From HGM13006 sp900757695 (GTDB lineage Bacteria; Bacillota; Clostridia; Oscillospirales; Oscillospiraceae): DNA of 64,000 nt. This document shows positions 8,028 through 16,464 of this stretch, piece by piece; positions within the stretch are counted from its first letter, which is position 1; each line of letters starts with the position of its first letter. Location: contig CAUHNW010000014.1 in assembly GCA_959607825.1 (NCBI GenBank), positions 1-64,000 on the forward strand, given 5' to 3'. Below the pieces are notes generated by a model. That model was not told where the DNA came from, did not search any database, and was given only the letters and a program-made list of their open reading frames with translations. Made by a program: the position numbers and the translations under genes.

Positions 8028-9386
8028 GTGATCGTCGCACAAATTCTTGCCGTCTTGATCTTCCTTGTGATGTTCGGACTGATTGTATCTGAGAAGATAG
8101 AGCGGCATTATATATCCATGGGCTGCGGCCTTTTGATGCTGGTCGTGGTATTCGGCCTTTGCATGCACGATGGGCGGGCAATTTGGGAGACTTTGAGCCT
8201 TGAGAGTTTTGTAACGCCCTCCTTCTGGTATTTGGCGGGAGTCAGCGAGAGCTCATCCACCGGCATTAACTGGGCCACGATCCTGTTTGTTGCGGGTATG
8301 ATGGTGATGGTAGAAGGCATGGGACGAGCGGGGTTCTTCCGTTGGCTTTGCCTTTATATTGCGAAGAAGGTACACTATAAGACCGTTCCGATCCTCATTA
8401 CATTTATGGTGATGAGCTTTGTTCTTGCCATGTTTATTGACAGTATAACGGTGATCATGTTTCTGGCAGCGGTTACCGCGGAGCTGGCACGGCTGCTGAA
8501 ATTTGATCCCATTCCACTGATCCTCGCAGAGATCTTCTGCGCCAATCTGGGCGGCAGCGCTACCATGTGCGGCGATCCCCCAAATATCATCATCGGAACC
8601 TCGCTTGGTTATGCCTTTGCGGATTTTGTAAGCAATACCGGATTCATTGCTGTGATTTCTCTGATCTTTGTGGTACTGTATTTTTATTTCTGCTTCCGCA
8701 AGGAGCTTTCGGCCACCCGGCAGGAGGATGGGGCGCTGGTCTGCCCGGAGCCCCGAGAGGCCATTCACAGCAAGAAGGATTTTGCCGTGAGCTGTGTGAT
8801 CTTTGCCGTGGCGGTGCTGCTGCTGGTGACCCATGCACAGACGGGGCTTACGGTAGCCACCATCGGTGTGGGCATTGGCCTTGCAACGCTTTTGACCTCG
8901 TGGCGTGAGGCACCCCAGATGCTGCGGCAGCTGGATTATCAGACTCTGCTGTTCTTTATCGGACTGTTCGTGGTGGTGGGCGGCCTGGAACAGACGGGGA
9001 TCCTCAGCCTGATTGCCGGATTTATTGCCAAGGTCAGCGGAGATAATCTGATGGTTATGGTGGCCATTGTCCTTTGGATTTCTGCCATTGCCAGCGCCTT
9101 TGTGGATAACATTCCGTTTGCTGCCACGATGATCCCGGTGATCCAGTCTCTGGCGGAGAGCCAGGGTGTAAGCCTTTCGATTTTGGCATGGGCGCTGGCC
9201 CTGGGCACCGATATCGGCGGCAGTGCCACACCAATCGGTGCCTCTGCCAATGTTGTAGGTCTTTCCATTGCCGCAAAGAACGGCCATATGGTGGGCTGGG
9301 GCAGATATTGTAAATACGCCGTTCCGGCCACTGTGCTGGTGATTGTGATCTCCATGGCGGCGATCTTCCTGCGCTATTGTCTTTAA
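8028..9386 (+). CDS. ArsB/NhaD-type ion permease (SLC13-like)
   Basis: This 452-residue integral membrane protein of the ion transporter superfamily has two repeats, each with a conserved core: MFIDSITVIMFLAAVTAELA with GGSATMCGDPPNIIIG in the first, and AFVDNIPFAATMIPVI with ALGTDIGGSATPIGASANVV in the second. These duplicated GGSAT/PxN segments typify the ArsB/NhaD/citrate-like permeases, which move anions or exchange Na+/H+. The start is GTG 8028 with TGGAGG (8015-8020) 7 bases upstream. The likely substrate is a dicarboxylate, arsenite or proton-coupled cation; no ars genes are adjacent. A second relative lies at 36780-38048. The next gene follows after 55 bases and may be co-transcribed. 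Confidence 0.85.
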   Translation: MIVAQILAVLIFLVMFGLIVSEKIERHYISMGCGLLMLVVVFGLCMHDGRAIWETLSLESFVTPSFWYLAGVSESSSTGINWATILFVAGMMVMVEGMGRAGFFRWLCLYIAKKVHYKTVPILITFMVMSFVLAMFIDSITVIMFLAAVTAELARLLKFDPIPLILAEIFCANLGGSATMCGDPPNIIIGTSLGYAFADFVSNTGFIAVISLIFVVLYFYFCFRKELSATRQEDGALVCPEPREAIHSKKDFAVSCVIFAVAVLLLVTHAQTGLTVATIGVGIGLATLLTSWREAPQMLRQLDYQTLLFFIGLFVVVGGLEQTGILSLIAGFIAKVSGDNLMVMVAIVLWISAIASAFVDNIPFAATMIPVIQSLAESQGVSLSILAWALALGTDIGGSATPIGASANVVGLSIAAKNGHMVGWGRYCKYAVPATVLVIVISMAAIFLRYCL

Positions 9387-9441
9387 TCGGGAAAGCTGGT
9401 AAAATGAAATGGCAGTAAGACAACGAGAGGGAGAGATTTTG

Positions 9442-10053
9442 ATGAAACAGCTGATTATATCTGTTGGACGGGAATACGGCAGCGGCGGTCATGTGATCGC
9501 AGAAAAGCTGGCGGAACGGTTTGGGCTTGCGCTCTATGACAGCAATCTTCTGACCTGCGTTGCCCGGGAAAAGGATGTTGCACCGGAAGAGCTGAGCCGT
9601 TATGACGAGATCGGTAAGAACAAGCTGCTCTACCGGACCGTCAAGGGGTTCAGTAATTCACCGGAGGAGAATCTGGCAAACCTCCAGTTTGACTATCTCC
9701 GGAAGCTTGCGAATCAGGGGAAGTCCTTTGTGATCGTGGGCCGTTGTGCGGAGACCGCACTGAGCCATGTGGATGGACTGGTTTCTATCTTCATTCTGGG
9801 GGATGAGGAGGCGAAGATCCAGCGGATCCGCAGCCTTCACCCGGAACTCAGTCGTGACGAGACACGCAGGTTAATGGCCAAAGAGGATTGGAAGAGAAAG
9901 TCCTACCACAACTACTACTGCAAGGGGAAGTGGGGCGATGCCCGCACCTATGACCTGACCATCAATTCCAGCCGTTTGGGACTGGATGGGACTGCTGACA
10001 CACTGGAAAAGTATATCCGGGCAAGAGTGGAAGCAAAGAATTTATCGTCATGA
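9442..10053 (+). CDS. Cytidylate kinase-like family protein
   Basis: This 203-residue protein starts with ISVGREYGSGGHVIAEKLAE, a P-loop variant seen in the cytidylate-kinase-like family of Firmicutes. DSNLLTCVA follows, then FVIVGRCAETAL and a lid-like Arg-rich region (ETRRLMAKEDWKRKSYHNYY). It is related to Cmk but belongs to the broader group, often annotated as cytidylate kinase-like, whose substrate is not established. The start at 9442 follows GAGAGGGAGAG. It probably shares a transcript with the upstream permease. A strong hairpin ends the unit at 10120. Confidence 0.8.
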   Translation: MKQLIISVGREYGSGGHVIAEKLAERFGLALYDSNLLTCVAREKDVAPEELSRYDEIGKNKLLYRTVKGFSNSPEENLANLQFDYLRKLANQGKSFVIVGRCAETALSHVDGLVSIFILGDEEAKIQRIRSLHPELSRDETRRLMAKEDWKRKSYHNYYCKGKWGDARTYDLTINSSRLGLDGTADTLEKYIRARVEAKNLSS

Positions 10054-10086
10054 ATCATTCGCTGTCGCCTTTGGCGATGGATCACA

Positions 10087-10120
10087 AAAGGACGTATTGC
10101 GTTTTTGCAATACGTCCTTT
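10087..10120. terminator. Terminator between convergent genes
   Basis: A perfect 14-base stem (10087-10100 / 10107-10120) with the loop GTTTTT. The arms end in AAA/TTT so it could act on both strands, between the kinase-like gene and the flavoenzyme gene on the opposite strand. Confidence 0.75.
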
Positions 10121-10210
10121 ATGTTCAATCATTTGTAATGTCTAACAAGGCTTAGAAAGTATCCATGCAGCGCACGCCCGATCCGAGGTGTGCGCTCAGC
10201 GCACCAGGAC

Positions 10211-12187
10211 TTACAGGATATCCATAGCAGCGCAGAAGCCCTCGTAGGTGGCCTGCTTTACCGTGCGTGCCCGCTTGGCATCGCCGGTGACCACAAACCA
10301 TGGGGTAACGCCCTCCAGGCTCTTTACGATGTCATCGTTGGAACGGTTGCCGCAGCAGTAGTACACGTAATCAGCCTCGGCAAACTGCTCTTTTCCATCC
10401 TTGTCAAGGAACTTCACACCCTTGTCGGTGATCTCCTTGGTGGTGACGGAGCAATCGAGGATCATGCCGGCCTTATCCATACGGGGCAGCAGGGCGGCAC
10501 GCTGGGAGGGGTAGGAGTCCTTGCACATGGCATCGCGCATCTCGAGAATCTGCACCTTTGCGCCGCACTCGCTGGCGAAGAAGTAGCCGGACTCACAGCC
10601 GATGGCGCCGCCGCCGATGATCACGACCTTCTTGCCCTTGAGCTTCTCAATATCCTTGTAAGCTTCTACGGCATGCTGGGCGTGCTCAACACCGGGAATG
10701 GGGGGCACGAAGGGATGAGAACCAACGGCGCAGATCACAGCGTCCGCATGGAAGCTCTCTAGCATCTCGTGGGTAGCTTCAGTGTTCAGCATCACCTTGA
10801 CGCCTGCATGCTTGCAGCGGGCGATGAGGCTGTCACGGAACCGAAGCAGGGATTCCTTATCGGTGTCCACTTCGGTGAACCACAGAAGTCCGCCCAGCTT
10901 GCTGTCCTTTTCCACCAGCGTGACATCGTGGCCACGCTCTGCGGCGGTAACGGCTGCATACATGCCGGATACACCGCCGCCGATCACCAGAACCTTGCGG
11001 CTGCCGGTGGGCTTGGGGGCATTTCTCCAGCGGAGCTCTCTCTGCCCCCAGGGATTGACGGCACAGTGCCAAAGCTCGGGGATGGGACGTACATCGGGGT
11101 CGGAAGCGAGGGGGTTGAAGCAGGAGCAGCGCAGGCAGGGAGCAATGGTATCCTCCAGACCCATAAGGGTCTTATTTACGAAGGCGGGATCAGCAAACTG
11201 CTGACGGCCCAGTGCTACGAAATCACACTTGCCGGAGGCCAGCGCCTCTTCAATCTGATCGGGGGCGTTGAAGCCACCAACTGCGACCACGGGAACGTGA
11301 ACGTGCTCTTTGATGGCGGCAGCCAGATCCAGATTGCAGCCATGCTTGTCGAACATGGAAGAGAAGGCCTTGGTGTTGACGTGATCCTGATAGGAACCGG
11401 AGGTCACATGGATCAGGTCTACATAGTCCTGAATGATCTCGGCAAATTCAATGCCATCCTCCAGGGTCATGCCGCCCTCCATGCGCTCGGAGCCGGACAT
11501 ACGGTATTCAATCAGAAAGTCATCACCGCAGACCTCCTTGATCTTCTTACATACCATAATGGGGAACTTGGCACGGTTTGCCATGGAGCCGCCGTATTCA
11601 TCGGTACGATGGTTGAACTTGGGAGAGATGAACTGGTTCAGCAGCCAGCCGTGGCCGCCGTGGAGATTGATCATCTGGAAGCCCAGAGATTTGGCGACCC
11701 ATGCAACCTCGGCCCACTGATCCGCAGTCTTTTCCATCATCTCAACGGTCATCTCTTCGACCTGTACGCCGTCGTCACGCACATAGGCAGAGGGGCCGAT
11801 GGGATTCTTGTGACCGGGGATGGCATCGGGATGGTTCATGGCACCCACATGGTTGAGCTGAATGGAGGCAACCGCACCGTGGGCCTTGATGGCTTCCGTC
11901 AGCGTCATGATGGACTCCATATGGAAGGTGGTCATGGGCTTTTCCCAGAGGTTCAGGCCGTGCTCATGCCGCCAGGAATACTCGTGGTCAATGAAGGACT
12001 CGGTGAGGGTGACTTCCGCAAAGCCGCCCCGGGCCTTGGTCTCATAGACATCAATGCCCTCAGGGGTGGGATAGCCGTGATCTACGATCCGGTTGGTTGT
12101 GATCGGAGAAGCGAATACACGGTTCTTAAAGGTGATGCCCTTGATGGTCATGGGCTCAAACATATGTGGGTACTTGGTGCAGGACAT
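10211..12187 (-). CDS. OYE/2,4-dienoyl-CoA reductase-like Fe-S flavoenzyme
   Basis: This 658-residue protein has an N-terminal FMN TIM barrel (residues 1-350; starts MFEPMTIKGITFKNRVFASP, later SPKFNHRTDEYGGS), an Fe-S Cys cluster (CLRCSC, then WHCAVNP), and a C-terminal FAD/NAD(P) module with two dinucleotide folds (VLVIGGGVSGMYAA and VVIIGGGAIGCESG). This is the architecture of FadH, BaiCD/BaiH and clostridial enoate reductases, which reduce conjugated C=C bonds using NAD(P)H. The barrel motif is HGGHGWLLNQF; the position usually held by a proton-donating Tyr is Trp. The cysteine spacing also differs from the usual CxxCxxxC. It lies downstream of an Fe-S aldo/keto reductase and HxlR gene on the same strand but has its own promoter. 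The substrate is unknown (steroid, bile pigment, flavonoid or enoate are options). Confidence 0.85.
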   Translation of the reverse strand: MSCTKYPHMFEPMTIKGITFKNRVFASPITTNRIVDHGYPTPEGIDVYETKARGGFAEVTLTESFIDHEYSWRHEHGLNLWEKPMTTFHMESIMTLTEAIKAHGAVASIQLNHVGAMNHPDAIPGHKNPIGPSAYVRDDGVQVEEMTVEMMEKTADQWAEVAWVAKSLGFQMINLHGGHGWLLNQFISPKFNHRTDEYGGSMANRAKFPIMVCKKIKEVCGDDFLIEYRMSGSERMEGGMTLEDGIEFAEIIQDYVDLIHVTSGSYQDHVNTKAFSSMFDKHGCNLDLAAAIKEHVHVPVVAVGGFNAPDQIEEALASGKCDFVALGRQQFADPAFVNKTLMGLEDTIAPCLRCSCFNPLASDPDVRPIPELWHCAVNPWGQRELRWRNAPKPTGSRKVLVIGGGVSGMYAAVTAAERGHDVTLVEKDSKLGGLLWFTEVDTDKESLLRFRDSLIARCKHAGVKVMLNTEATHEMLESFHADAVICAVGSHPFVPPIPGVEHAQHAVEAYKDIEKLKGKKVVIIGGGAIGCESGYFFASECGAKVQILEMRDAMCKDSYPSQRAALLPRMDKAGMILDCSVTTKEITDKGVKFLDKDGKEQFAEADYVYYCCGNRSNDDIVKSLEGVTPWFVVTGDAKRARTVKQATYEGFCAAMDIL

Positions 12188-12241
12188 AAGTATAACTTCC
12201 TTTCATCATATGGATTTCATGGTGTGCTTCGTTATGCCTAA

Positions 12242-12270
12242 ACCTTACCATGTTTTAATGAGTTTGTGAA
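12242..12270 (-). promoter_or_regulatory. Promoter for the flavoenzyme gene
   Basis: On the minus strand, TTCACA (12265-12270), 17-base spacer and TAAGGT (12242-12247). The -10 overlaps one GGTAAG-like half-site shared with the nearby palindrome. Confidence 0.5.
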
Positions 12271-12293
12271 GTAGGCACAAAAAAGTAAGGCTG

Positions 12294-12307
12294 TTACCTG
12301 CAGGTAA
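12294..12307. promoter_or_regulatory. 14-base palindrome, candidate HxlR operator
   Basis: TTACCTGCAGGTAA is a perfect palindrome about 24 bases upstream of the flavoenzyme -35 element, in the gap between the HxlR gene and the flavoenzyme gene. Related half-sites occur at 12285-12290 (GTAAGG) and 12244-12249 (CTTACC). HxlR regulators bind inverted repeats, so this is a reasonable operator candidate. Confidence 0.5.
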
Positions 12308-12356
12308 GTCATTGCGGCAGCTGGTACAATGAATGCAACACTGGCGGACGAAGGAC

Positions 12357-12776
12357 TTATTTTTTCTGGAAGGGGTGATACATGATATCGTCTTCTTTTT
12401 GCCGGTAGCCATGCCACATTTCGCCCAGTGCGTCAATGGGCAGCCCTTCCTCCCGCATCACATGCCAGCCCCAGTCGTAGACCTGATCCAGCAGGGGAAT
12501 CAGACTTTTTCCGCGCTCGGTGAGCCGGTATTCCGTCCTGGGCGGTGTGTCGGGGATCACCGTGCGTACCACAAGACCGTCCTGCTCCAACGATTTGAGG
12601 TTTTGGGTCAGCACCTTTTGCGTGATGGGCAGCTGTTTGCAGAAGCGGGAGAAGTTTGTGACCGCGTCTGTATCCATGGCCTGCAGAATAAAGGGCTTCC
12701 AGCGGCAGAACACCACCCGCATCACATAATTGTAAGGGTCTTTTTCAATGTCAAATACCAATTCATTCTGCTCCAT
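12357..12776 (-). CDS. HxlR-family transcriptional regulator
   Basis: This 139-residue winged-helix protein of the HxlR group has the marks FCRWKPFILQAM, LPITQKVLTQNLKSLEQDGL (recognition helix) and TEYRLTERGKSLIPLLDQVYDWG (wing and dimerisation helix). Members such as YodB and HypR sense electrophiles or oxidants through cysteines. Here C24 and C46 are the visible candidates. AAGGAGG precedes the start, and the gene begins 25 bases after the stop of the Fe-S aldo/keto reductase gene, so the two are probably one transcript. The palindrome in the following gap suggests control of the flavoenzyme. Confidence 0.88.
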   Translation of the reverse strand: MEQNELVFDIEKDPYNYVMRVVFCRWKPFILQAMDTDAVTNFSRFCKQLPITQKVLTQNLKSLEQDGLVVRTVIPDTPPRTEYRLTERGKSLIPLLDQVYDWGWHVMREEGLPIDALGEMWHGYRQKEDDIMYHPFQKK

Positions 12777-12801
12777 GGGAGCGCCTCCTTATCGGGTTTC
12801 T

Positions 12802-13944
12802 TCAGGGATTCGTCTGAGGTTTTGGGATCTTGGAGAGTTCTTCGGTAAACTCTGACATAACTTTTGGAATTTCGATGTTTTGCGGACATTTGGAAACACA
12901 AGCGCCGCAGCCGATGCATTCACTGGGGCCGTGTGCCAGCTCGGCCATGTCCATGTGGATCATGGGGCTTTTGTTCAATGCAAACCGGTTATACAGGCTC
13001 AATACAGCTGGGATATCCAGCTCCATGGGACATCCGTCGCAGTAGTGACAGCCGGTGCAGGGAACATTGACTTGGGAATGGAACAGAGACAGTGCCTTTT
13101 GCAGGGCATCCTGCTGTGCGTCCGTCAGGAGGGAACCTGCTGAGAAGGTCTTTATATTGTCCTCTGCCTGATCCATCTGGGTCATGCCGCTGAGGACCAC
13201 TCCCACATTTGGAAGCCCCATTACATAGCGGAAGGCCCAGGAGGCGATGGAGTGATCGGGATCGGCGGCCTTCAATATGGCGTCAGCCTCTGGTGTAAGG
13301 GAAGCAAGCCGTCCGCCGCGGCAGGGCTCCATGACCCAAACCGGCACGCCATAATTGGTTACGATCTCATACTGCTGCTTGGCGTCCTGCATATCCCAGT
13401 CCAGATAGTTGAGCTGGAGCTGGACAAATTCAAAGCAATCGTATTGATCCAAAAATGCTTTCAGAGTTTCGGGCTTTGCGTGGCTGGAAACGCCCAGATG
13501 CCGGATGCGTCCGGCCTTTTTCTGCTCCAGCAGGTAGGGGATCACGCCCTTTTCGTGGGAGGTAAATACAGGAACGCTGTCTTCGCAGAGATTGTGTACC
13601 AGATAGAAGTCAAAGTAGGATACACCGCAGCGCTGAAGCTGCTCTTCAAATATCTCCTGAGGTGTGCGGCCTTCCTCCAGAGGATAGGAGGGCATTTTGT
13701 CCGCCAGATAATAGCTGCCTCGGGGGTATTTTCCCAGCGCCTTTCCAATGAAGACCTCGGATTTTCCGCCGTGGTACATATAAGCGGTGTCAAAATAGTT
13801 GACGCCGGAGGCAATCACATAGTCGATGATCGCCTGCGCCTTTTCTTCGTCAATGGGGCCGTTCCTGCCATCCTTGGTGGGAAGCCGCATATTGCCCATG
13901 CCCAGCCGGGAAAGCTTTTCACCGCATAGCTCCTGATAGGTCAT
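12802..13944 (-). CDS. Aldo/keto reductase with C-terminal 2x[4Fe-4S] ferredoxin domain
   Basis: This 380-residue protein combines an AKR TIM barrel (residues 1-285) with a bacterial ferredoxin module. The catalytic tetrad can be seen as D52, Y57 (FDTAYMYHGG), K83 (LADKMP) and H117 (LVHNL). The iron-sulfur cysteines are C296, C299, C302 and C305 (CTGCHYCDGC) and C343, C346, C349 and C353 (CIGCGACVSKC). It belongs to the AKR group common in anaerobes, presumably a cytosolic reductase able to accept electrons from ferredoxin as well as NAD(P)H. The gene has AAGGAGG before its start and a consensus promoter facing away from a divergent peptidase gene. HxlR follows in the same transcript. Confidence 0.9.
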   Translation of the reverse strand: MTYQELCGEKLSRLGMGNMRLPTKDGRNGPIDEEKAQAIIDYVIASGVNYFDTAYMYHGGKSEVFIGKALGKYPRGSYYLADKMPSYPLEEGRTPQEIFEEQLQRCGVSYFDFYLVHNLCEDSVPVFTSHEKGVIPYLLEQKKAGRIRHLGVSSHAKPETLKAFLDQYDCFEFVQLQLNYLDWDMQDAKQQYEIVTNYGVPVWVMEPCRGGRLASLTPEADAILKAADPDHSIASWAFRYVMGLPNVGVVLSGMTQMDQAEDNIKTFSAGSLLTDAQQDALQKALSLFHSQVNVPCTGCHYCDGCPMELDIPAVLSLYNRFALNKSPMIHMDMAELAHGPSECIGCGACVSKCPQNIEIPKVMSEFTEELSKIPKPQTNP

Positions 13945-13980
13945 TTGTAGTTCCTCCTTCTGTATTTTTCGATATCTGAA

Positions 13981-14052
13981 TTATACCACGAAGGGAATGT
14001 GCTGTCAAAACTCTGCTTTTGTTGACAGCCGAGGCGCACAGCCGCTATAATG
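13981..14052. promoter_or_regulatory. Divergent consensus promoters sharing an inverted repeat
   Basis: Minus strand: TTGACA (14004-14009), 17-base spacer, TATAAT (13981-13986), for the aldo/keto reductase. Plus strand: TTGACA (14023-14028), 18-base spacer, TATAAT (14047-14052), for the S51 peptidase. The two -35 elements are part of the inverted repeat GCTGTCAA (14002-14009) / TTGACAGC (14023-14030), so one dimeric regulator could block both. Confidence 0.8.
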
Positions 14053-14083
14053 TATGCAAAGAAACAGGAAGGAGCGAAACGCT

Positions 14084-14776
14084 ATGACCAATGTTCTCTT
14101 GAATATTTATGAATTTCAGGCTCCCTGGGCCATGGAATATTTACGGAACATTCTGCACGGGGACCAGCAGGTCACCATTTTAACCATGAGCCACGGGGAT
14201 GAGATCCCGGACGGGAAAGTGTGGAAAAATCTCTATGGCCCCGGGAAGGAGATCTACCGGGTGCTCACGGGCGCCTTTGGCGCCTATGGGATCCCGGAAG
14301 AAGGGATCCGGTTTGTCAGCTGGTTCCACGATACGCCGGATACCGCCCTGCAAAAGATCGGGGAGGCGGATGTGCTGTTCCTCACTGGGGGGCTGCCGGA
14401 TGTGTTTTGTGACCGGCTGGAACAGTGGGGACTGGTGGAGCCCATTCGGCAGTTCCCCGGAATCGTAATGGGGTGCAGTGCGGGTGCCATGATGCAGATG
14501 ACGGAATACCACATTACCCCGGATGAGGACTATGATTCTTATGGCTATTATAAGGGCCTTGGGCTGCTGGATGGCTTTGAGCCGGAGGTACACTATGCGG
14601 CTTCGTCTGTCCAGAAGGAGAGCATAGCACGCTACCTCCGGGAGAGAAGGAAAAAGCTGTATGCCATGACCAATCAGGGCGGACTGCTGATCGAGAATGG
14701 AAAAATCACCATGATGGGGGATGTTACCGAGTTCCATCCGACGGATCCGCACTGCGGGCAGGGGGATTTCCATTGA
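14084..14776 (+). CDS. Peptidase S51-family protein (dipeptidase E/cyanophycinase-like)
   Basis: This 230-residue protein has the class I glutamine-amidotransferase-like fold of family S51: LFLTGGLPDVF (oxyanion region) and IVMGCSAGAMM with nucleophile S132, followed by DGFEPEVHY and a C-terminal TNQGGLLIENGKITMMG strand pair. Characterised members cleave Asp-X dipeptides or cyanophycin dipeptides in the cytosol; the exact substrate here is unknown. The ATG at 14084 follows GGAAGGAG. Its stop overlaps the TTG start of the acyltransferase by 3 bases, so they form an operon. Confidence 0.8.
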   Translation: MTNVLLNIYEFQAPWAMEYLRNILHGDQQVTILTMSHGDEIPDGKVWKNLYGPGKEIYRVLTGAFGAYGIPEEGIRFVSWFHDTPDTALQKIGEADVLFLTGGLPDVFCDRLEQWGLVEPIRQFPGIVMGCSAGAMMQMTEYHITPDEDYDSYGYYKGLGLLDGFEPEVHYAASSVQKESIARYLRERRKKLYAMTNQGGLLIENGKITMMGDVTEFHPTDPHCGQGDFH

Positions 14777-15855
14777 ATCAAAAACGTCTTGACTATGAGT
14801 GGATGCGGATCCTTGGGATTTTCCTTGTGGTCTTCAACCACACCCAGTACCGGGGTTATTTTCTCTATCAGCTGCCGGAGAGCGGCATGGTCAATACCGT
14901 GGGCTCGCTGTTCCTTGCGGCGCTCTGCAAGGCGGCGGTACCGCTGTTCTTCATGGTCTCCGGCGGATTGCTGCTTGAGCGGCAGGAGACCATCTCCCAG
15001 CTGCTGAAAAAGCGGGTGCTCCGCATGGCGCTGGTGCTGCTGCTGTTTTCCGGGGTGGTTTATCTGGAATGGCTCCTGCGTGGAACCGCAGAGGATCCGG
15101 GTGTATCGGATTTTATTTGCCGCCTGTGGGGGGAGGGGATATCCGTCCCCTACTGGTATCTCTACACCTATCTGGGCATCCTGCTGCTGCTTCCGATTTT
15201 AAGACCCGCTGCAAAGGCCATGCCGGACAGCGCCTTTCGGTGGCTGCTGCTGATCCAGCTGCTGTATTATGGTGTGCTGGTGCCGGTGGGGGCGCTGACG
15301 CCCTTGGGCACGCTAAATCCCTATTTTGCTACAGGGCTCCTTGGGGTCGCCAATGCATGGGGTACCCCCTTTATGGCCAGCCAGGGGGTATTCTATCTTT
15401 TGATGGGGTACTATTTTGCCCGTCGGTTCCGCTGGGATCGGATCGGAGGGAAGCAGCTTGTGATGCTGGGACTGCTTGCGGCGGCTGCGCTGGGGGCCAT
15501 GATGTGGCTCACATGGCGGGATCTGCCCCGGCAGGGGGGACAGGGACAGGAGTATTTTTCCTGTTATCTCAGCGTTGTGGTGATCTTCCTGTATGCCCTG
15601 TGCCGCCAGCTGAATCAATGGCATCCCGTTAAGGGAAAGGCGGCAGGACTGGTGGAGACCATGGGAAGCTGTGTTTTTGGAACCTATCTGCTGGAGGGGA
15701 TCCTCCGGAGACTGCTGGATGGCGTGTATCTTTCTCTGGAGCCAAAGCTCCATGTGCTGCCTGCGTGCCTTGTGTGGGTGGGGGCAGTGGTACTCTGCGG
15801 CATGGCGGTTACTTGGTGCCTGAAAAAACTGCCTGGCCTGCGAAAACTCCTGTAG
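14773..15855 (+). CDS. Acyltransferase 3 family membrane protein
   Basis: This 360-residue protein has about ten TM helices. The N-terminus (YEWMRILGIFLVVFNHTQYRG) carries the family's conserved His in helix 1 region, and VPLFFMVSGGLLLERQ is the second typical block. Members transfer acyl groups to cell-surface sugars or antibiotics across the membrane. The start codon is TTG 14773, nested in the end of the S51 gene with a GGGGG stretch upstream; no better start fits the family N-terminus. Acceptor unknown. Confidence 0.82.
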   Translation: MNQKRLDYEWMRILGIFLVVFNHTQYRGYFLYQLPESGMVNTVGSLFLAALCKAAVPLFFMVSGGLLLERQETISQLLKKRVLRMALVLLLFSGVVYLEWLLRGTAEDPGVSDFICRLWGEGISVPYWYLYTYLGILLLLPILRPAAKAMPDSAFRWLLLIQLLYYGVLVPVGALTPLGTLNPYFATGLLGVANAWGTPFMASQGVFYLLMGYYFARRFRWDRIGGKQLVMLGLLAAAALGAMMWLTWRDLPRQGGQGQEYFSCYLSVVVIFLYALCRQLNQWHPVKGKAAGLVETMGSCVFGTYLLEGILRRLLDGVYLSLEPKLHVLPACLVWVGAVVLCGMAVTWCLKKLPGLRKLL

Positions 15856-15899
15856 CGAACATAAAATCCCTGAAATTCGTGGATTTTCGGGGAAAACAC

Positions 15900-15928
15900 T
15901 GGACAAAAAACAAATGTTTTGTTACACT
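15900..15928 (+). promoter_or_regulatory. Promoter for nrdR
   Basis: TGGACA (15900-15905), 17-base spacer, TACACT (15923-15928), 40 bases before the nrdR start. Confidence 0.6.
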
Positions 15929-15967
15929 GACCATAAGAATTCTAAGGTTGTTGGGAGGCAGATTTTC

Positions 15968-16423
15968 ATGAAATGCCCATTTTGCGGGGAAGAAGAGAGC
16001 AAAGTCGTGGATTCCAGACGCTCAGAGGACGGCACTTCCATCCGCCGCCGCCGGGAGTGCCTTGGCTGCGGAAGACGGTTTACCACCTATGAAACGGTAG
16101 AGAGTCTGCCTATTGTGGTGGTAAAAAAGGATGGACGCCGCCAGACCTTTGATCGGAATAAGGTCCTCAATGGCATGGTTCGCGCCTGTGAAAAGCGTCC
16201 GGTTCCTGTGGCAAAGCTGGAGGCTGCTGCGGCGGAGATCGAGCAGATCGTTCAAAACTCTCTGGAACGTGAGGTAAAGAGCGACTATATCGGTGAGCTG
16301 GTAATGGAGCGGCTGAAGCCTTTGGATGAGGTCAGCTATGTTCGGTTTGCCTCGGTTTACCGGCAGTTTAAGGATATCAACAGCTTTATGAACGAGCTCA
16401 ATAAAATATTGGCAGAAAAATAA
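15968..16423 (+). CDS. nrdR: Transcriptional repressor NrdR
   Basis: This 151-residue protein is the ATP-cone regulator of ribonucleotide reductase genes. The N-terminal zinc ribbon uses C3, C6, C31 and C34 (MKCPFCGEEESKVVDSRRSE, then CLGCGRRFTTYE). The ATP-cone runs from about residue 47 (VVVKKDGRRQTFDRNKVLNG) to 135. It senses ATP/dATP and binds tandem NrdR boxes. A good NrdR-box match lies upstream of nrdD at 52208 in this same window. GGGAGG precedes the start. It is a monocistronic gene closed by a bidirectional terminator. Confidence 0.96.
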   Translation: MKCPFCGEEESKVVDSRRSEDGTSIRRRRECLGCGRRFTTYETVESLPIVVVKKDGRRQTFDRNKVLNGMVRACEKRPVPVAKLEAAAAEIEQIVQNSLEREVKSDYIGELVMERLKPLDEVSYVRFASVYRQFKDINSFMNELNKILAEK

Positions 16424-16425
16424 AG

Positions 16426-16463
16426 AACATGGCATACTGCTTCCTTTTGCAGTATGCCATGTT
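16426..16463. terminator. Bidirectional terminator between nrdR and a convergent HTH gene
   Basis: A perfect 15-base stem (16426-16440 / 16449-16463) with an 8-base loop. The minus-strand gene stops 2 bases beyond it. Confidence 0.85.
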
Positions 16464-16464
16464 G

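Noticed and set aside
10769..12241. Long open frame on the plus strand (about 490 codons) antisense to the flavoenzyme gene
   Set aside because: It lies wholly opposite a gene with clear motifs, its composition is Gly/His/Val-rich as expected from the antisense of GC-biased codons, and no ribosome binding site or homology was seen.
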